40,288 bases of DNA from Bacillota bacterium (GTDB taxonomy: Bacteria > Bacillota > Clostridia > Acetivibrionales > DSM-1351). Every line of letters begins with the position of its first letter. The first letter of the stretch is position 1. Below are positions 30,553-38,905 of this stretch, piece after piece. A program made the position numbers and the translations under genes. The notes under the pieces were generated by a model, which was not told the origin of the DNA, ran no database searches, and saw only the letters and a list, made by a program, of their open reading frames with translations. The stretch spans positions 1 through 40,288 of the forward strand of contig JAEYHZ010000035.1 of NCBI GenBank assembly GCA_023409265.1, in the 5' to 3' direction.

Positions 30553-32766
30553 TTAAATAGAATCCTTGAGGAATCTGTCATTCTTCTGCTTGTAAAAGTC
30601 TTCAAGAATTCCGCACAAATGTTCAAACGCTGCATCTCTGTTTCCGTTTTTTAAAACATTAATAAAGTCGGGCTCTTCAACCAAAATTCCGCTTACATGG
30701 GACATTGTCTCCAAAAGATACTTATTACTGTTCCCGGGAGCCAGTATGACCAATGCAAAGTCAATTTTCTGCTTTCTGGCGCTTCCCGAACAGATTATCT
30801 TTCTGTTAATCCTGACAATGCCAAAGTGTATTTTTTCTACGGCTTTAGTACGGCAGTGCAGCAGTAAAAAATTATAGTCGGAGATATAAGTACCTCCTTT
30901 TTCTTCCCTATCCTTCAGGTCCTGAGTGAGTTGCTCCTTTTCACGACTATCGGTGCAAACCATATCACCTATATAATTAATCAATTGATTAACGCTTTCA
31001 ACCCCACTGTTTTCTATAAAGAAAAAATTATCCAAAATATCGGTGATTGCATTACTGTAATTATTAATATCCAACATTTTTTCTTTAAGATTAAAAGTTC
31101 TTTTCCTATTAGAAACCTGGCTGGGGCCGGTACTTTTAAGCTGCTCTAAAACCTTGTCAATCCTGGATTTGTCATCTTCAAAAAGCAGAGGATTAACTAT
31201 TACCACCGGAATAGAACATTCATGTATTCCAACGGTAGATATAATAAATTCAATGCCTTTTTCACTAAGCCACTCATCCCTGAGATTCAACATGGAAACA
31301 ATATCAACAACTTCAATGTTGTTGTATACTTTTTCTATTCTTGTGGCCAGAAGTCTCGATGTACCAATCCCTGTGGCACAAGCTACAGCAGCCCTGAAAA
31401 GTCTTTTTGGTGAAATCTGACTGTTTTCCAGTGCAGCACCTAAATGCATGGCTATATAAGCTATCTCAGTATCCGGCATTTTGATTCCTATATATTTTTC
31501 AACAGATTGAATACATTTTTCTGCAAGAATCAATAGTTCGGGATAATGAGCCTTAATTTCCTTATAGAGAGGATTACGTATTTCCAGATTCATCTTTAGT
31601 CTGCTTATAGCAGGACCCAGGTGATTTGCCAGTCCGGTCAGCAGCTTGTCATTTTGGGATAGAAATTTGCCGGTTTCATTTTCTGCTACACTTATAATCT
31701 CTTTCGAGAGATTTATAAGTTCACTGTTACCAATTGTCTTTGTCGGCTTTTTATCACTGAACCTGATATTTTTTGACCCCTTGATATGCATAGTTATATA
31801 ACCAATCTCATCAAACGGAACCTTTATATCAAATATATCTTCAATCTCCAGGGCAAGCCGTTCAGCCACTGCATATTCCTCGCAGCCTTTCAGCTCCTCC
31901 ATGATCTTCCTGTCCATAACAATGTCTTCATTTTTCCTTATTCTTTGAACAGCTATTGCCAAATGTACAATCAATCCGACTACAGCACTGTCTGCAAGGT
32001 TGTAGCCTATCTGCTCCTCTGCTTGGTGCACCAGGTTTTCAAGTTCATGAATAGTATTACTGTTGACCAGATTAAGCAGTCTGCTTCTTGCAATTAATTC
32101 TGTATTGCTGACAGGTACCTGCTCCTTTGAAATATTCTTCCGTATAAGCCCTAACAGGTAATTTTCGTTTAAATTTTCATAAATCAAATTAATCATACAT
32201 TTTCTGATTTTGTCTTCATCACCTTCTATATATACACCCAGACCAGGTTTTCTTATTAAGGTCACGCCTTGCTTTTCAAGCCATTCCTCCAATTTATCCA
32301 GGTCATTACTTATAGTTGTCTCTGCAACACCAAGAATCTTTGTGAAAGTATATAGTTTTACCGGTTCCTGATTTTGCAGCAATTCACTACAGATAATAGT
32401 CTGCCTTTCTTTTGGTGTGTACACTTTTTCTTCTTTTTCTTCTTCGAGCTGGTTAATTATGGCATTTCGGGACTCTGAGCTTCCGCTGATGCGTATACCT
32501 ACTCCGGATTTCTTTTCAAGCTGACAGCCCCTGCTGAGCAGCCACTTTTCTACAGCGGGCAACTCCCTGAGGATGGTTCTGTTACTGATCCCAAGATCTT
32601 TGGCGATAGCTGTTACCGTTATAAAATCACCTGCGTTTATAATTTTCTGTATAATATTTTTAACACGAAGATTAATTTTAGTATCCAGCAGATACACCTC
32701 CCCATTGAGATTTTTATTATTGATTAAAATGGAGTTACAGGACAGCAGAAGCAATTCATCTTCCAC
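30553..32766 (-). CDS. mtlR: MtlR-type PRD transcriptional activator of the PTS operon
   Basis: A 737-aa activator of the MtlR/LicR kind. Two N-terminal helix-turn-helix domains (about 35-85 and 115-175) are followed by two PTS regulation domains (about 215-310 and 330-430), an EIIB-like domain with ACATGIGTS (about 470), and an EIIA-like domain with the histidine in LLLHCRT. Phosphorylation of these sites by HPr and EII proteins sets activity according to sugar supply. The GTG at 32766 follows the EIICB stop by 20 bases, but its ribosome binding site is weak; a start some 20 codons downstream after GGGGAGG is possible. It probably binds the palindrome at 37350-37372. Confidence 0.9.
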   Translation of the reverse strand: MEDELLLLSCNSILINNKNLNGEVYLLDTKINLRVKNIIQKIINAGDFITVTAIAKDLGISNRTILRELPAVEKWLLSRGCQLEKKSGVGIRISGSSESRNAIINQLEEEKEEKVYTPKERQTIICSELLQNQEPVKLYTFTKILGVAETTISNDLDKLEEWLEKQGVTLIRKPGLGVYIEGDEDKIRKCMINLIYENLNENYLLGLIRKNISKEQVPVSNTELIARSRLLNLVNSNTIHELENLVHQAEEQIGYNLADSAVVGLIVHLAIAVQRIRKNEDIVMDRKIMEELKGCEEYAVAERLALEIEDIFDIKVPFDEIGYITMHIKGSKNIRFSDKKPTKTIGNSELINLSKEIISVAENETGKFLSQNDKLLTGLANHLGPAISRLKMNLEIRNPLYKEIKAHYPELLILAEKCIQSVEKYIGIKMPDTEIAYIAMHLGAALENSQISPKRLFRAAVACATGIGTSRLLATRIEKVYNNIEVVDIVSMLNLRDEWLSEKGIEFIISTVGIHECSIPVVIVNPLLFEDDKSRIDKVLEQLKSTGPSQVSNRKRTFNLKEKMLDINNYSNAITDILDNFFFIENSGVESVNQLINYIGDMVCTDSREKEQLTQDLKDREEKGGTYISDYNFLLLHCRTKAVEKIHFGIVRINRKIICSGSARKQKIDFALVILAPGNSNKYLLETMSHVSGILVEEPDFINVLKNGNRDAAFEHLCGILEDFYKQKNDRFLKDSI

Positions 32767-32786
32767 TGCCCTATAATATTATTTCT

Positions 32787-34214
32787 TTATGATAGTCTTT
32801 TTACAAAATCATCATATTCAGGACTGCTAACAAAGTTTGATATGGATATATGTTCCGCTTTTGGTGCAACACTCTTTGCTCTGCCGCTCAGGCTTTCGTG
32901 TGTAAAAACCACATCAGCGTCAGAAGGAATATCCTCTATTGAACAGTTAGCAACCTCAATATTCAGTCCGAGCTTCTTTATTTTATTTCTCAAGGTTGAA
33001 GCTCCCATAGCACTTGAACCCATACCGGCATCACATGCTACAATAATCTTTTTTATTGAGGCTTTTGTGCTCAGGCCCTTGCTTTCGGCTTTCATCCCAG
33101 CTACAGTCGCCTTTGCATCCTCCAGCTCTTTACCCGAAAATTCCTTAGACCGTTTTATGAATATGGAGGCTACCAGGAACGACACAATACACGATACTGT
33201 AACCCCGGCCAGCACAGGTAACAGTCCGCCTTTTGGAGACATCAGGAAATACATTATGATACTGCCCGGTGCAGGTGGTCCGCTAAGTCCTGCACCTAAT
33301 AGACTGAAGGTGAATACTCCGGACATACCTCCGGCAATAACAGCAAGTACAAGAATAGGATTCATCAATACATATGGGAAGTAAATTTCATGTATACCAC
33401 CCAGGAAGTGAATTATAATTGCTCCGGGAGCCGACTGTTTTGCCATACCCTTTGAAAAAATCATATATGCAAGTAGTATTCCAAGACCCGGGCCGGGGTT
33501 TGATTCCAGCATGTAGAAAATTGAGCGGCCTACCTCAGCTACCTGTTCGGTTCCCAAAGGTGTCAATACTCCATGATTAATTGCATTATTCAAAAACAAT
33601 ATTTTTGCAGGTTCTATGAAAATACTTGCCAGTGGTAATAATCCTGCTTCTACTATAACTTTAACTGCATTACCAAATGCTTCGGTTGCAAATTTAATTA
33701 CTGGTCCAAAACCGACCAGTCCGGCACAGGCCAATCCCATACCCACTATTCCGTCAGTAAAATTATTTACCAGCATTTCAAAACCGGGTTTAATTCTTCC
33801 ATCCATTAACTGCTGGAGCTTTTTAGTGATATAACCGCCGAGCGGTCCTACTATCATTGCACCAAGGAACATTGGGGTAGCTTCATTTATATTTTTAGCC
33901 CCTCCTGCACCAAGTATCATACCAAACGTTGCAACTGCACCTACAACTGCGCCACGCTGTCCACCTACCGCTCTACCTCCTGTATAGCCTATAAGTATGG
34001 GTAAAAGTGCCTTTAGAATTGGATCTACCATTTGTGCAAGCGTCTCATTTGGAAGCCATCCCGGTCCTATAAAAAGAGCAGTGATTAACCCCCATGCAAT
34101 GAACGCCCCGATATTTGGCATTATCATGCCGCTTAAGAATCTACCAACCTTTTGAACCCTTTCCTTCAATTTTATCTGCGGTGCAGCTGAAGGGGTATTA
34201 AGATTTGAATTCAT
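32787..34214 (-). CDS. mtlA: PTS mannitol-type EIICB component
   Basis: The membrane transporter and phosphotransferase of the operon. EIIC is the first 345 residues: many membrane helices and the mannitol-family segments GRFLSGMIMPNIGAFIAWGLITALF, PGFEMLVNNFTDGIVGMGL and GGIHEIYFPYVLMNP. EIIB follows from about 385 with the phosphorylated cysteine in IIVACDAGMGSSAMGAS. EIIA is a separate gene (mtlF). The ATG at 34214 has GGAGGAG upstream. Polyol enters as polyol 1-phosphate. Sequence points to mannitol, but closely related transporters take other hexitols or sugars. Confidence 0.92.
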   Translation of the reverse strand: MNSNLNTPSAAPQIKLKERVQKVGRFLSGMIMPNIGAFIAWGLITALFIGPGWLPNETLAQMVDPILKALLPILIGYTGGRAVGGQRGAVVGAVATFGMILGAGGAKNINEATPMFLGAMIVGPLGGYITKKLQQLMDGRIKPGFEMLVNNFTDGIVGMGLACAGLVGFGPVIKFATEAFGNAVKVIVEAGLLPLASIFIEPAKILFLNNAINHGVLTPLGTEQVAEVGRSIFYMLESNPGPGLGILLAYMIFSKGMAKQSAPGAIIIHFLGGIHEIYFPYVLMNPILVLAVIAGGMSGVFTFSLLGAGLSGPPAPGSIIMYFLMSPKGGLLPVLAGVTVSCIVSFLVASIFIKRSKEFSGKELEDAKATVAGMKAESKGLSTKASIKKIIVACDAGMGSSAMGASTLRNKIKKLGLNIEVANCSIEDIPSDADVVFTHESLSGRAKSVAPKAEHISISNFVSSPEYDDFVKRLS

Positions 34215-34355
34215 TATAACTCCTCCTAAATTATTATGCATGCCATATATCTCAAATAGTAACCCTCTGTCTAGAATAAGGGGCTATTGTAAGACCTCTT
34301 TTTAATTATCTTTTTTCATTATAGCTTTAATTTAGCTCAGTTTTTATCACTTGGA

Positions 34356-34622
34356 TTATAAGTCCTTTAATTCCTTTTCAAAGAAATGTTCTAGCCTTTC
34401 CATAGCTGAGTCCTGATCGTCTCCTGCAATTGAAATATCAAGACTTTCTCCTGTCTCGGCTCCCAGTGTCATCACACCAATAAGGCTTTTGGCGGGAACT
34501 ACTTTTTCCTGATATTTTATTGTTATATCAGATTTGAATTTTTCTGCTATACTAACCAAAATTGATGCCGGTCTTGCATGAAGTCCTACGGGACAAGTAA
34601 TAACAAAGCTTTTAGTCAGCAT
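34356..34622 (-). CDS. ptsH: Phosphocarrier protein HPr
   Basis: A small phosphate shuttle from Enzyme I to EIIA. H15 in CPVGLHARPAS is the phosphorylated histidine. S46 in AKSLIGVMTLG is present, so HPr kinase could also modify it for carbon catabolite control. At 88 aa the length is standard. The ATG overlaps the last 11 bases of ptsI, so expression is coupled. The order ptsI then ptsH is the reverse of the usual ptsHI. Confidence 0.96.
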   Translation of the reverse strand: MLTKSFVITCPVGLHARPASILVSIAEKFKSDITIKYQEKVVPAKSLIGVMTLGAETGESLDISIAGDDQDSAMERLEHFFEKELKDL

Positions 34623-36336
34623 TTAATCTCTCCTTTACATAAATAGTAATTTGATCCGCATTGTCCATTTTCATTGCTTTCTCAGCAATATCCATGGCTT
34701 TCACCATGGTTAAATTACAAATTGTATTCTTAATGTATGGAATTGAAGACGGTGCCATAGAGAACTCATCCAACCCCAATCCCAACAAAACTACCGCACT
34801 TTCGATGTTTGCAGCCATTTCACCGCACATTCCGACTTTTATTCCCGCCTGATGCCCTGCATCAATTACATTTTTGACAAGTCTCAATACGCCTAAATTC
34901 ATTGGATTATATAAATAACTTACCTTTTCATTCATCCGGTCTACCGCCAGCGTATACTGACATAAATCATTAGTCCCTATACTGAAGAAATCTGCTTCTT
35001 TGGCTAGAATATCAGCAGTCATGGCAGCCGAAGGTATTTCTATCATTATCCCTGTCTTAATATTCTTGTTATAGGCAATGCCATTTTGATCCAGATCCAT
35101 TTTAACTTCATTTAAAACTTTTTTCGCTTCCCGGAGTTCTTCAATTCCTGAAATCATGGGAAACATTATTTTTAGTTTTCCATGAACACTGGCTCTTAAA
35201 ATGGCTCTCAACTGAGTCTTGAATGTATCAATCTCTTTAAGGCTTATTCTTATCGCCCTGTAGCCTAAAAAAGGATTCTCTTCCACCGGAAGATTGAGAT
35301 GTTTCAGCTGCTTATCTCCACCGATATCCATAGTTCTGATAATACAGGGTTTATTGCCAATTTTCTCGGCAACAGTTTTATAAGCCAGGTATTGTTCTTC
35401 TTCTGTGGGTAGTTCTGTACGGTCCATGTACAGAAATTCTGTACGGAATAAACCGATTCCGTCTCCGCCTTTATCCAAAACACTCAAAGCCTCATCAGGT
35501 TTTCCAATATTACCTGCCAGTTCAACTCTCATACCGTCCCGGGTTTCAGCCGCTTTGTCTTTCAACTTCTTGAATTCCTCATGCATGGCAGTAAAACTAT
35601 GCAGTTTAGCCTCATATTTGGCCTTTTCTTCAGAGTCAGGATTTGAAAGGAGCATACCTTCTTCTCCATCCAGTATTAATAATTCTCCTGAAGATATTTT
35701 CATCAAAGTTTCACCGCACCCGACTATAGCAGGAATCTCAAGAATTCTTGCTATTATTGCAGTATGCGAAGTTTCTCCGCCCTTTTCCATGGCAAAGCCC
35801 TTTATATGGTTTTTATCTAAAGCTGCTGTATCGGCGGGTGTAAGATCTTTAGCTATTAGAATTGTATCTTCTCTGAGATGTGACAGATCAATTCTTTCCC
35901 TTCCCAACAGGGCATCCAGAATATAATTTCCCACATTCTCAACGTCTTCAGCCCTCTGCCTCATATAATCATTATTTAAAGCTGAAAACATCGCTTTTAT
36001 TTTATCAACAGCCTCCAAAACTGCCGCCTCAGCGCATAATTGCTGCTTTTTCATATTAGTTAATACCATATCGTTCAGAATAGGATCATTCAGTACCTGC
36101 TTATATGCTTCAAATAGAAGCAATTCCTTTTCTTCAAGAATTTTTGCCGCTTTATCTCTTGCTTCTTCAAGCTGTTGGCCTGCCGTTGCAGCAGCGGCTT
36201 TATATCTAGCTGTTTCTTGATCTATTGCTGAATCTGCTACTTTTTTACCCGCAAATTTTTTAATGCTGTCATCCTGTTTATAAACCAGCGCTTTTCCAAT
36301 ACCTATACCTTTTGAGGCCGGGATACCTTTTATCAT
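34612..36336 (-). CDS. ptsI: PTS Enzyme I
   Basis: PEP-protein phosphotransferase, the entry enzyme of the PTS. Phosphorylated histidine in GGETSHTAIIARILEIPAIVG (residue about 191), PEP-binding GLFRTEFLYMDR and the late active-site cysteine in VGMCGEMA are all present, so the enzyme is complete at 574 aa. The ATG at 36336 has AGGGTG upstream; a GTG three codons earlier is possible. It follows mtlF by 65 bases. Presence of Enzyme I inside a sugar-specific operon means the whole phosphorelay is made together. Confidence 0.96.
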   Translation of the reverse strand: MIKGIPASKGIGIGKALVYKQDDSIKKFAGKKVADSAIDQETARYKAAAATAGQQLEEARDKAAKILEEKELLLFEAYKQVLNDPILNDMVLTNMKKQQLCAEAAVLEAVDKIKAMFSALNNDYMRQRAEDVENVGNYILDALLGRERIDLSHLREDTILIAKDLTPADTAALDKNHIKGFAMEKGGETSHTAIIARILEIPAIVGCGETLMKISSGELLILDGEEGMLLSNPDSEEKAKYEAKLHSFTAMHEEFKKLKDKAAETRDGMRVELAGNIGKPDEALSVLDKGGDGIGLFRTEFLYMDRTELPTEEEQYLAYKTVAEKIGNKPCIIRTMDIGGDKQLKHLNLPVEENPFLGYRAIRISLKEIDTFKTQLRAILRASVHGKLKIMFPMISGIEELREAKKVLNEVKMDLDQNGIAYNKNIKTGIMIEIPSAAMTADILAKEADFFSIGTNDLCQYTLAVDRMNEKVSYLYNPMNLGVLRLVKNVIDAGHQAGIKVGMCGEMAANIESAVVLLGLGLDEFSMAPSSIPYIKNTICNLTMVKAMDIAEKAMKMDNADQITIYVKERLNAD

Positions 36337-36401
36337 ATAATTCACCCTATCCCATTATTATTTAGTTTGCTTTTAATGTCTCTACCTGAATTAAAGTTAA
36401 C

Positions 36402-36932
36402 TTAGAGCTTTTCGGTAAAAGCTTTATATATTTTTTCCTTATCCTTTTCTGTAAACATATTTTTTATGGCCTCACCTTCCTGGATAAACTCGGCCAGGTT
36501 TGAAAGGATTGCAAGATGTTCCTTCCCCTTTCCTGCTATGCCCACAATAAGATGAGCAACCTTGTCTTCTCCAAAAACAACTCCCTCTGGGAACTGAAGT
36601 ATGCATATACCTGTTCTGAGTATCTTGTCTTTTGCGGCTCCTACGCCATGTGGTATCGCTATACCTCCGCCTAAATATGTTGAAAGTACTTTTTCTCTTT
36701 CTTTCATTGCTTCTATATATTCGGGTAATACGTAACCGCTCTGCTCCAGAAGCTGCCCCGCCATTTCAATAGCTTCATCCTTACTTACACTATTTAGGCC
36801 GATTCTTATATTTTCAAGAATCAATACGTCCATATCACAAGCATTTATTTCAGCACTTCCAACATCGGTATTTCCTTGAACATTTGTATTGTTACCCGAT
36901 TTCTGTTTTCTGCCAAAAAATGAAAAGCTCAT
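36402..36932 (-). CDS. mtlF: PTS mannitol/fructose-type EIIA
   Basis: A cytoplasmic EIIA that passes phosphate from HPr to EIIB. H95 in GGGIAIPHGVG is the phosphorylated residue, with the preceding EREKVLSTYLGGG typical of the family. The protein has an extra N-terminal tail of about 33 residues (MSFSFFGRKQKSGNNTNVQG...), polar and probably disordered, which is unusual. It is the first gene of the operon, behind a long leader carrying a tandem repeat array. The ATG has GGAGAG about 8 nt upstream. Confidence 0.92.
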   Translation of the reverse strand: MSFSFFGRKQKSGNNTNVQGNTDVGSAEINACDMDVLILENIRIGLNSVSKDEAIEMAGQLLEQSGYVLPEYIEAMKEREKVLSTYLGGGIAIPHGVGAAKDKILRTGICILQFPEGVVFGEDKVAHLIVGIAGKGKEHLAILSNLAEFIQEGEAIKNMFTEKDKEKIYKAFTEKL

Positions 36933-37013
36933 AGTCCATCTCTCCTTTTACTTTTTCTGATAAAACATCTATATTATTGATTATTTACTAATGATTTTTA
37001 GGAATTATATTTA

Positions 37014-37267
37014 CATTAGGACTTATATTACTTAGAATTTATCTTACTTAATTTTTATATTACTTAAGATTTATACTACTAAAGATTATGCGACTAGATT
37101 TATGCTACTTATGATTTATCCTACTTAAGACTTATGTTACTTAAGATTTATGTTGCTTAAGGTTTATTCTACTTAAGATTTATGTTGCTTAAGGTTTATT
37201 CTACTTAAGACTTATGTTACTTAAGATTTATTCTACTTAAGACTTATACTACTTTAGATTACATCAC
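37014..37267 (-). repeat. 16-bp tandem repeat array in the PTS operon leader
   Basis: About 16 units close to CTTAAGAYTTATNYTA follow each other. Eight units from 37124 to 37251 are exactly 16 bp each and differ at only a few positions; the units to the left and the last one are decayed, with two shortened by 1-2 bp. The array lies between the operon promoter (37303-37332) and mtlF, so it is transcribed. The period is 1 modulo 3 and each unit has TAA, so every frame is stopped and it cannot encode a protein. Confidence 0.9.
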
Positions 37268-37302
37268 ATTAGGAATTAAAATTACTGTTCTCTTCTGATT
37301 AT

Positions 37303-37332
37303 ATTATAAACTCTTATTCGGCTTGCCTTCAA
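37303..37332 (-). promoter_or_regulatory. Promoter of the mannitol-type PTS operon
   Basis: On the minus strand, TTGAAG (37332-37327) and a perfect TATAAT (37308-37303) are 18 bp apart. Transcription would start near 37296, giving a leader of about 360 nt before mtlF. Confidence 0.75.
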
Positions 37333-37349
37333 TCAATTGTTCCGCATAT

Positions 37350-37372
37350 TTGACACTGATGATTAGTGCCAA
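37350..37372. promoter_or_regulatory. Palindromic operator TTGGCAC-N9-GTGTCAA upstream of the PTS promoter
   Basis: A 23-bp inverted repeat lies 17 bp upstream of the -35 box. Half-site TTGNCAC is the one known for MtlR of Bacillus and Geobacillus (TTGNCACAN4TGTGNCAA), but the spacer here is longer by 3 bp. The position fits an activator site. Confidence 0.65.
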
Positions 37373-37469
37373 AACCGAACATGTAAATTTTATATAATTT
37401 TATAATATGCATATTATTGTTAGGTTTTATAATAGTACCGGTTAATTTATAGTTTTTTGCAATAAAAAA

Positions 37470-37489
37470 GCACTTCATTATAAAAGTGC
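37470..37489 (-). terminator. Terminator of the 59-aa gene
   Basis: A 6-bp stem GCACTT/AAGTGC (37470-37475 with 37484-37489) is followed on the minus strand by six T. It separates the small membrane gene from the PTS operon promoter. Confidence 0.65.
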
Positions 37490-37531
37490 ACAATTACTTC
37501 TTTACAAACCTTTTTAGTCGTATGTATAACC

Positions 37532-37711
37532 CTATTTTTGTATTTTTCCTTTTATTCCATTGGCATTCTCATTAGCTTTCTTAATATTAAATTCCTTTAT
37601 GATGTCATCTTTAACTTCTCTCAATGCTTCTTTGACCGCTATTTTTACAGCTATAAAAACAATTACAAATAGAGCTATTGCTCCTAAAATCATGTATCCA
37701 AGTATCTCCAT
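37532..37711 (-). CDS. Single-span membrane peptide (59 aa)
   Basis: A short protein MEILGYMILGAIALFVIVFIAVKIAVKEALREVKDDIIKEFN...: one N-terminal membrane helix (about residues 5-23), then a charged amphipathic helix and a basic end. It resembles many small membrane peptides that interact with a larger partner. AGGAG stands before the ATG, and a terminator follows. No family is recognised. Confidence 0.6.
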   Translation of the reverse strand: MEILGYMILGAIALFVIVFIAVKIAVKEALREVKDDIIKEFNIKKANENANGIKGKIQK

Positions 37712-37993
37712 ATATTCTATCTCCTAACTTTAAATTTAGAATTATATATATTATATCTTAAAAAGCTTTAGGCACACCTGTTAAGTGTGCCTATACGTAT
37801 TTTTTTAGATTTATATATTAAAATGGGTGGATAACATGACAGCTCACTTGAGTGAATAATACATATCGCTAATGCACGATTTTCTCTCATCGAAATGTCA
37901 AATCAGTATTGCTTAGTAAGAGTATAACTTACCATCAAAAACGCTGACATGCATTTAATCCCTTTTGTGTAACAGGGATTTAACACCAGATTA
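37712..37993. other. Intergenic stretch with two stem-loops
   Basis: It contains a perfect 8-bp stem AGGCACAC/GTGTGCCT (37770-37777 with 37785-37792), with a T-run on the plus side, and a shorter stem AATCCC/GGGATT around 37963-37979 just after the LURP-like stop. They may be terminators for the gene to the right. Nothing else is seen. Confidence 0.55.
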
Positions 37994-38470
37994 TTAATTC
38001 TGGTTATGACAAACCATATCTATTACAATAGCAAGAGCTAAACCAACTACCTGGTCCTGTCCGTCATCTATCTCAACTCCATATGTATCTGACATTGAGA
38101 AAAATTTCTTGGATATTCTTGCAATTACCACATTTCCGTTTCTAATAGTAAATTCGTGTCCGGTAAAATTACCGTCTACAACGAAATTGCCTTTTGTGCT
38201 GTTAATTGTAAAATTGTTTTTTATTAATGAAAACTTTTTCTTTACTGTTGCAATCTCCTGACCAGAAATTAAGATTTTGTATTCAGGCATTAGCTTTAAA
38301 AGTTTTTGCTCAATATTACATAATTCATTACCCGTTAAATCTAATATTTTTAGTTTCTTGCCAATTGACAGTATCTGGCTTTTAACTGTATAAACATCTT
38401 CTTCAGCATCGTTCTTAATTTTAAAGCCATCCCCCAATGAAAATATTTTTTGTTTAATTTGGTACTTCAT
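37994..38470 (-). CDS. LURP-one-related family protein (158 aa)
   Basis: A small protein of the LURP-one-related/YxjI type, a tubby-like beta barrel: MKYQIKQKIFSLGDGFKIKNDAEEDVYTVKSQILSIGKKLKILDLTGNELCNIEQKLLKLMPEYKI and the end ISKKFFSMSDTYGVEID...VVGLALAIVIDMV. The strand pattern and repeated YxIKxKIFSLG motif fit the family well. Its function in bacteria is not established; membrane-phosphoinositide binding is known only for related eukaryotic folds. It is a single-gene unit. Confidence 0.85.
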   Translation of the reverse strand: MKYQIKQKIFSLGDGFKIKNDAEEDVYTVKSQILSIGKKLKILDLTGNELCNIEQKLLKLMPEYKILISGQEIATVKKKFSLIKNNFTINSTKGNFVVDGNFTGHEFTIRNGNVVIARISKKFFSMSDTYGVEIDDGQDQVVGLALAIVIDMVCHNQN

Positions 38471-38905
38471 GTTATTCCCCTTTCGCTATTTAAGATAATT
38501 TAGATAATATTATAATATAATAAAAAAATATGCAATTTCAACTAAAATTGACAAATAAATGAATATTTTTACAAAAAACGTTTTATGACCTCAATAATAA
38601 AGGCCTCAATAATAAAAAAGTAACTATCCAAGTTAAATGTCTTCAAAATAGGCGTCAAATATACGGCATTGTACTCAAACTGATCTCTTTGAGATTGTTT
38701 CCTATGCAAACTAGTCCACTTAAGTTACTTCACTTAAGTTACTTAAGGTTCTTAAGATATTTTAGTGTTTAACTCATTATGTTTGTGAATCTATCTTATT
38801 TTGAAAAATATCATAATGAATGCCCTAATATTATTGACACCCGGACACCGCATAATATAATTAGTATAAGAGATTTTACCAAATTACATCTAAAGGAAAA
38901 TTTTT
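38471..38905. other. AT-rich non-coding stretch with short repeats
   Basis: No gene is supported. It holds a 15-bp tandem duplication (38589-38603 and 38604-38616, unit CCTCAATAATAAAGG) and a cluster of CTTAAG motifs (38717-38757), in part a 14-bp duplication CACTTAAGTTACTT. The CTTAAG core is shared with the 37014-37267 array. The promoter of the secreted-protein gene must lie here. Confidence 0.6.

Noticed and set aside
37014..37276. CRISPR array
   Set aside because: The 16-bp units follow each other directly without spacers, and no cas genes are nearby.
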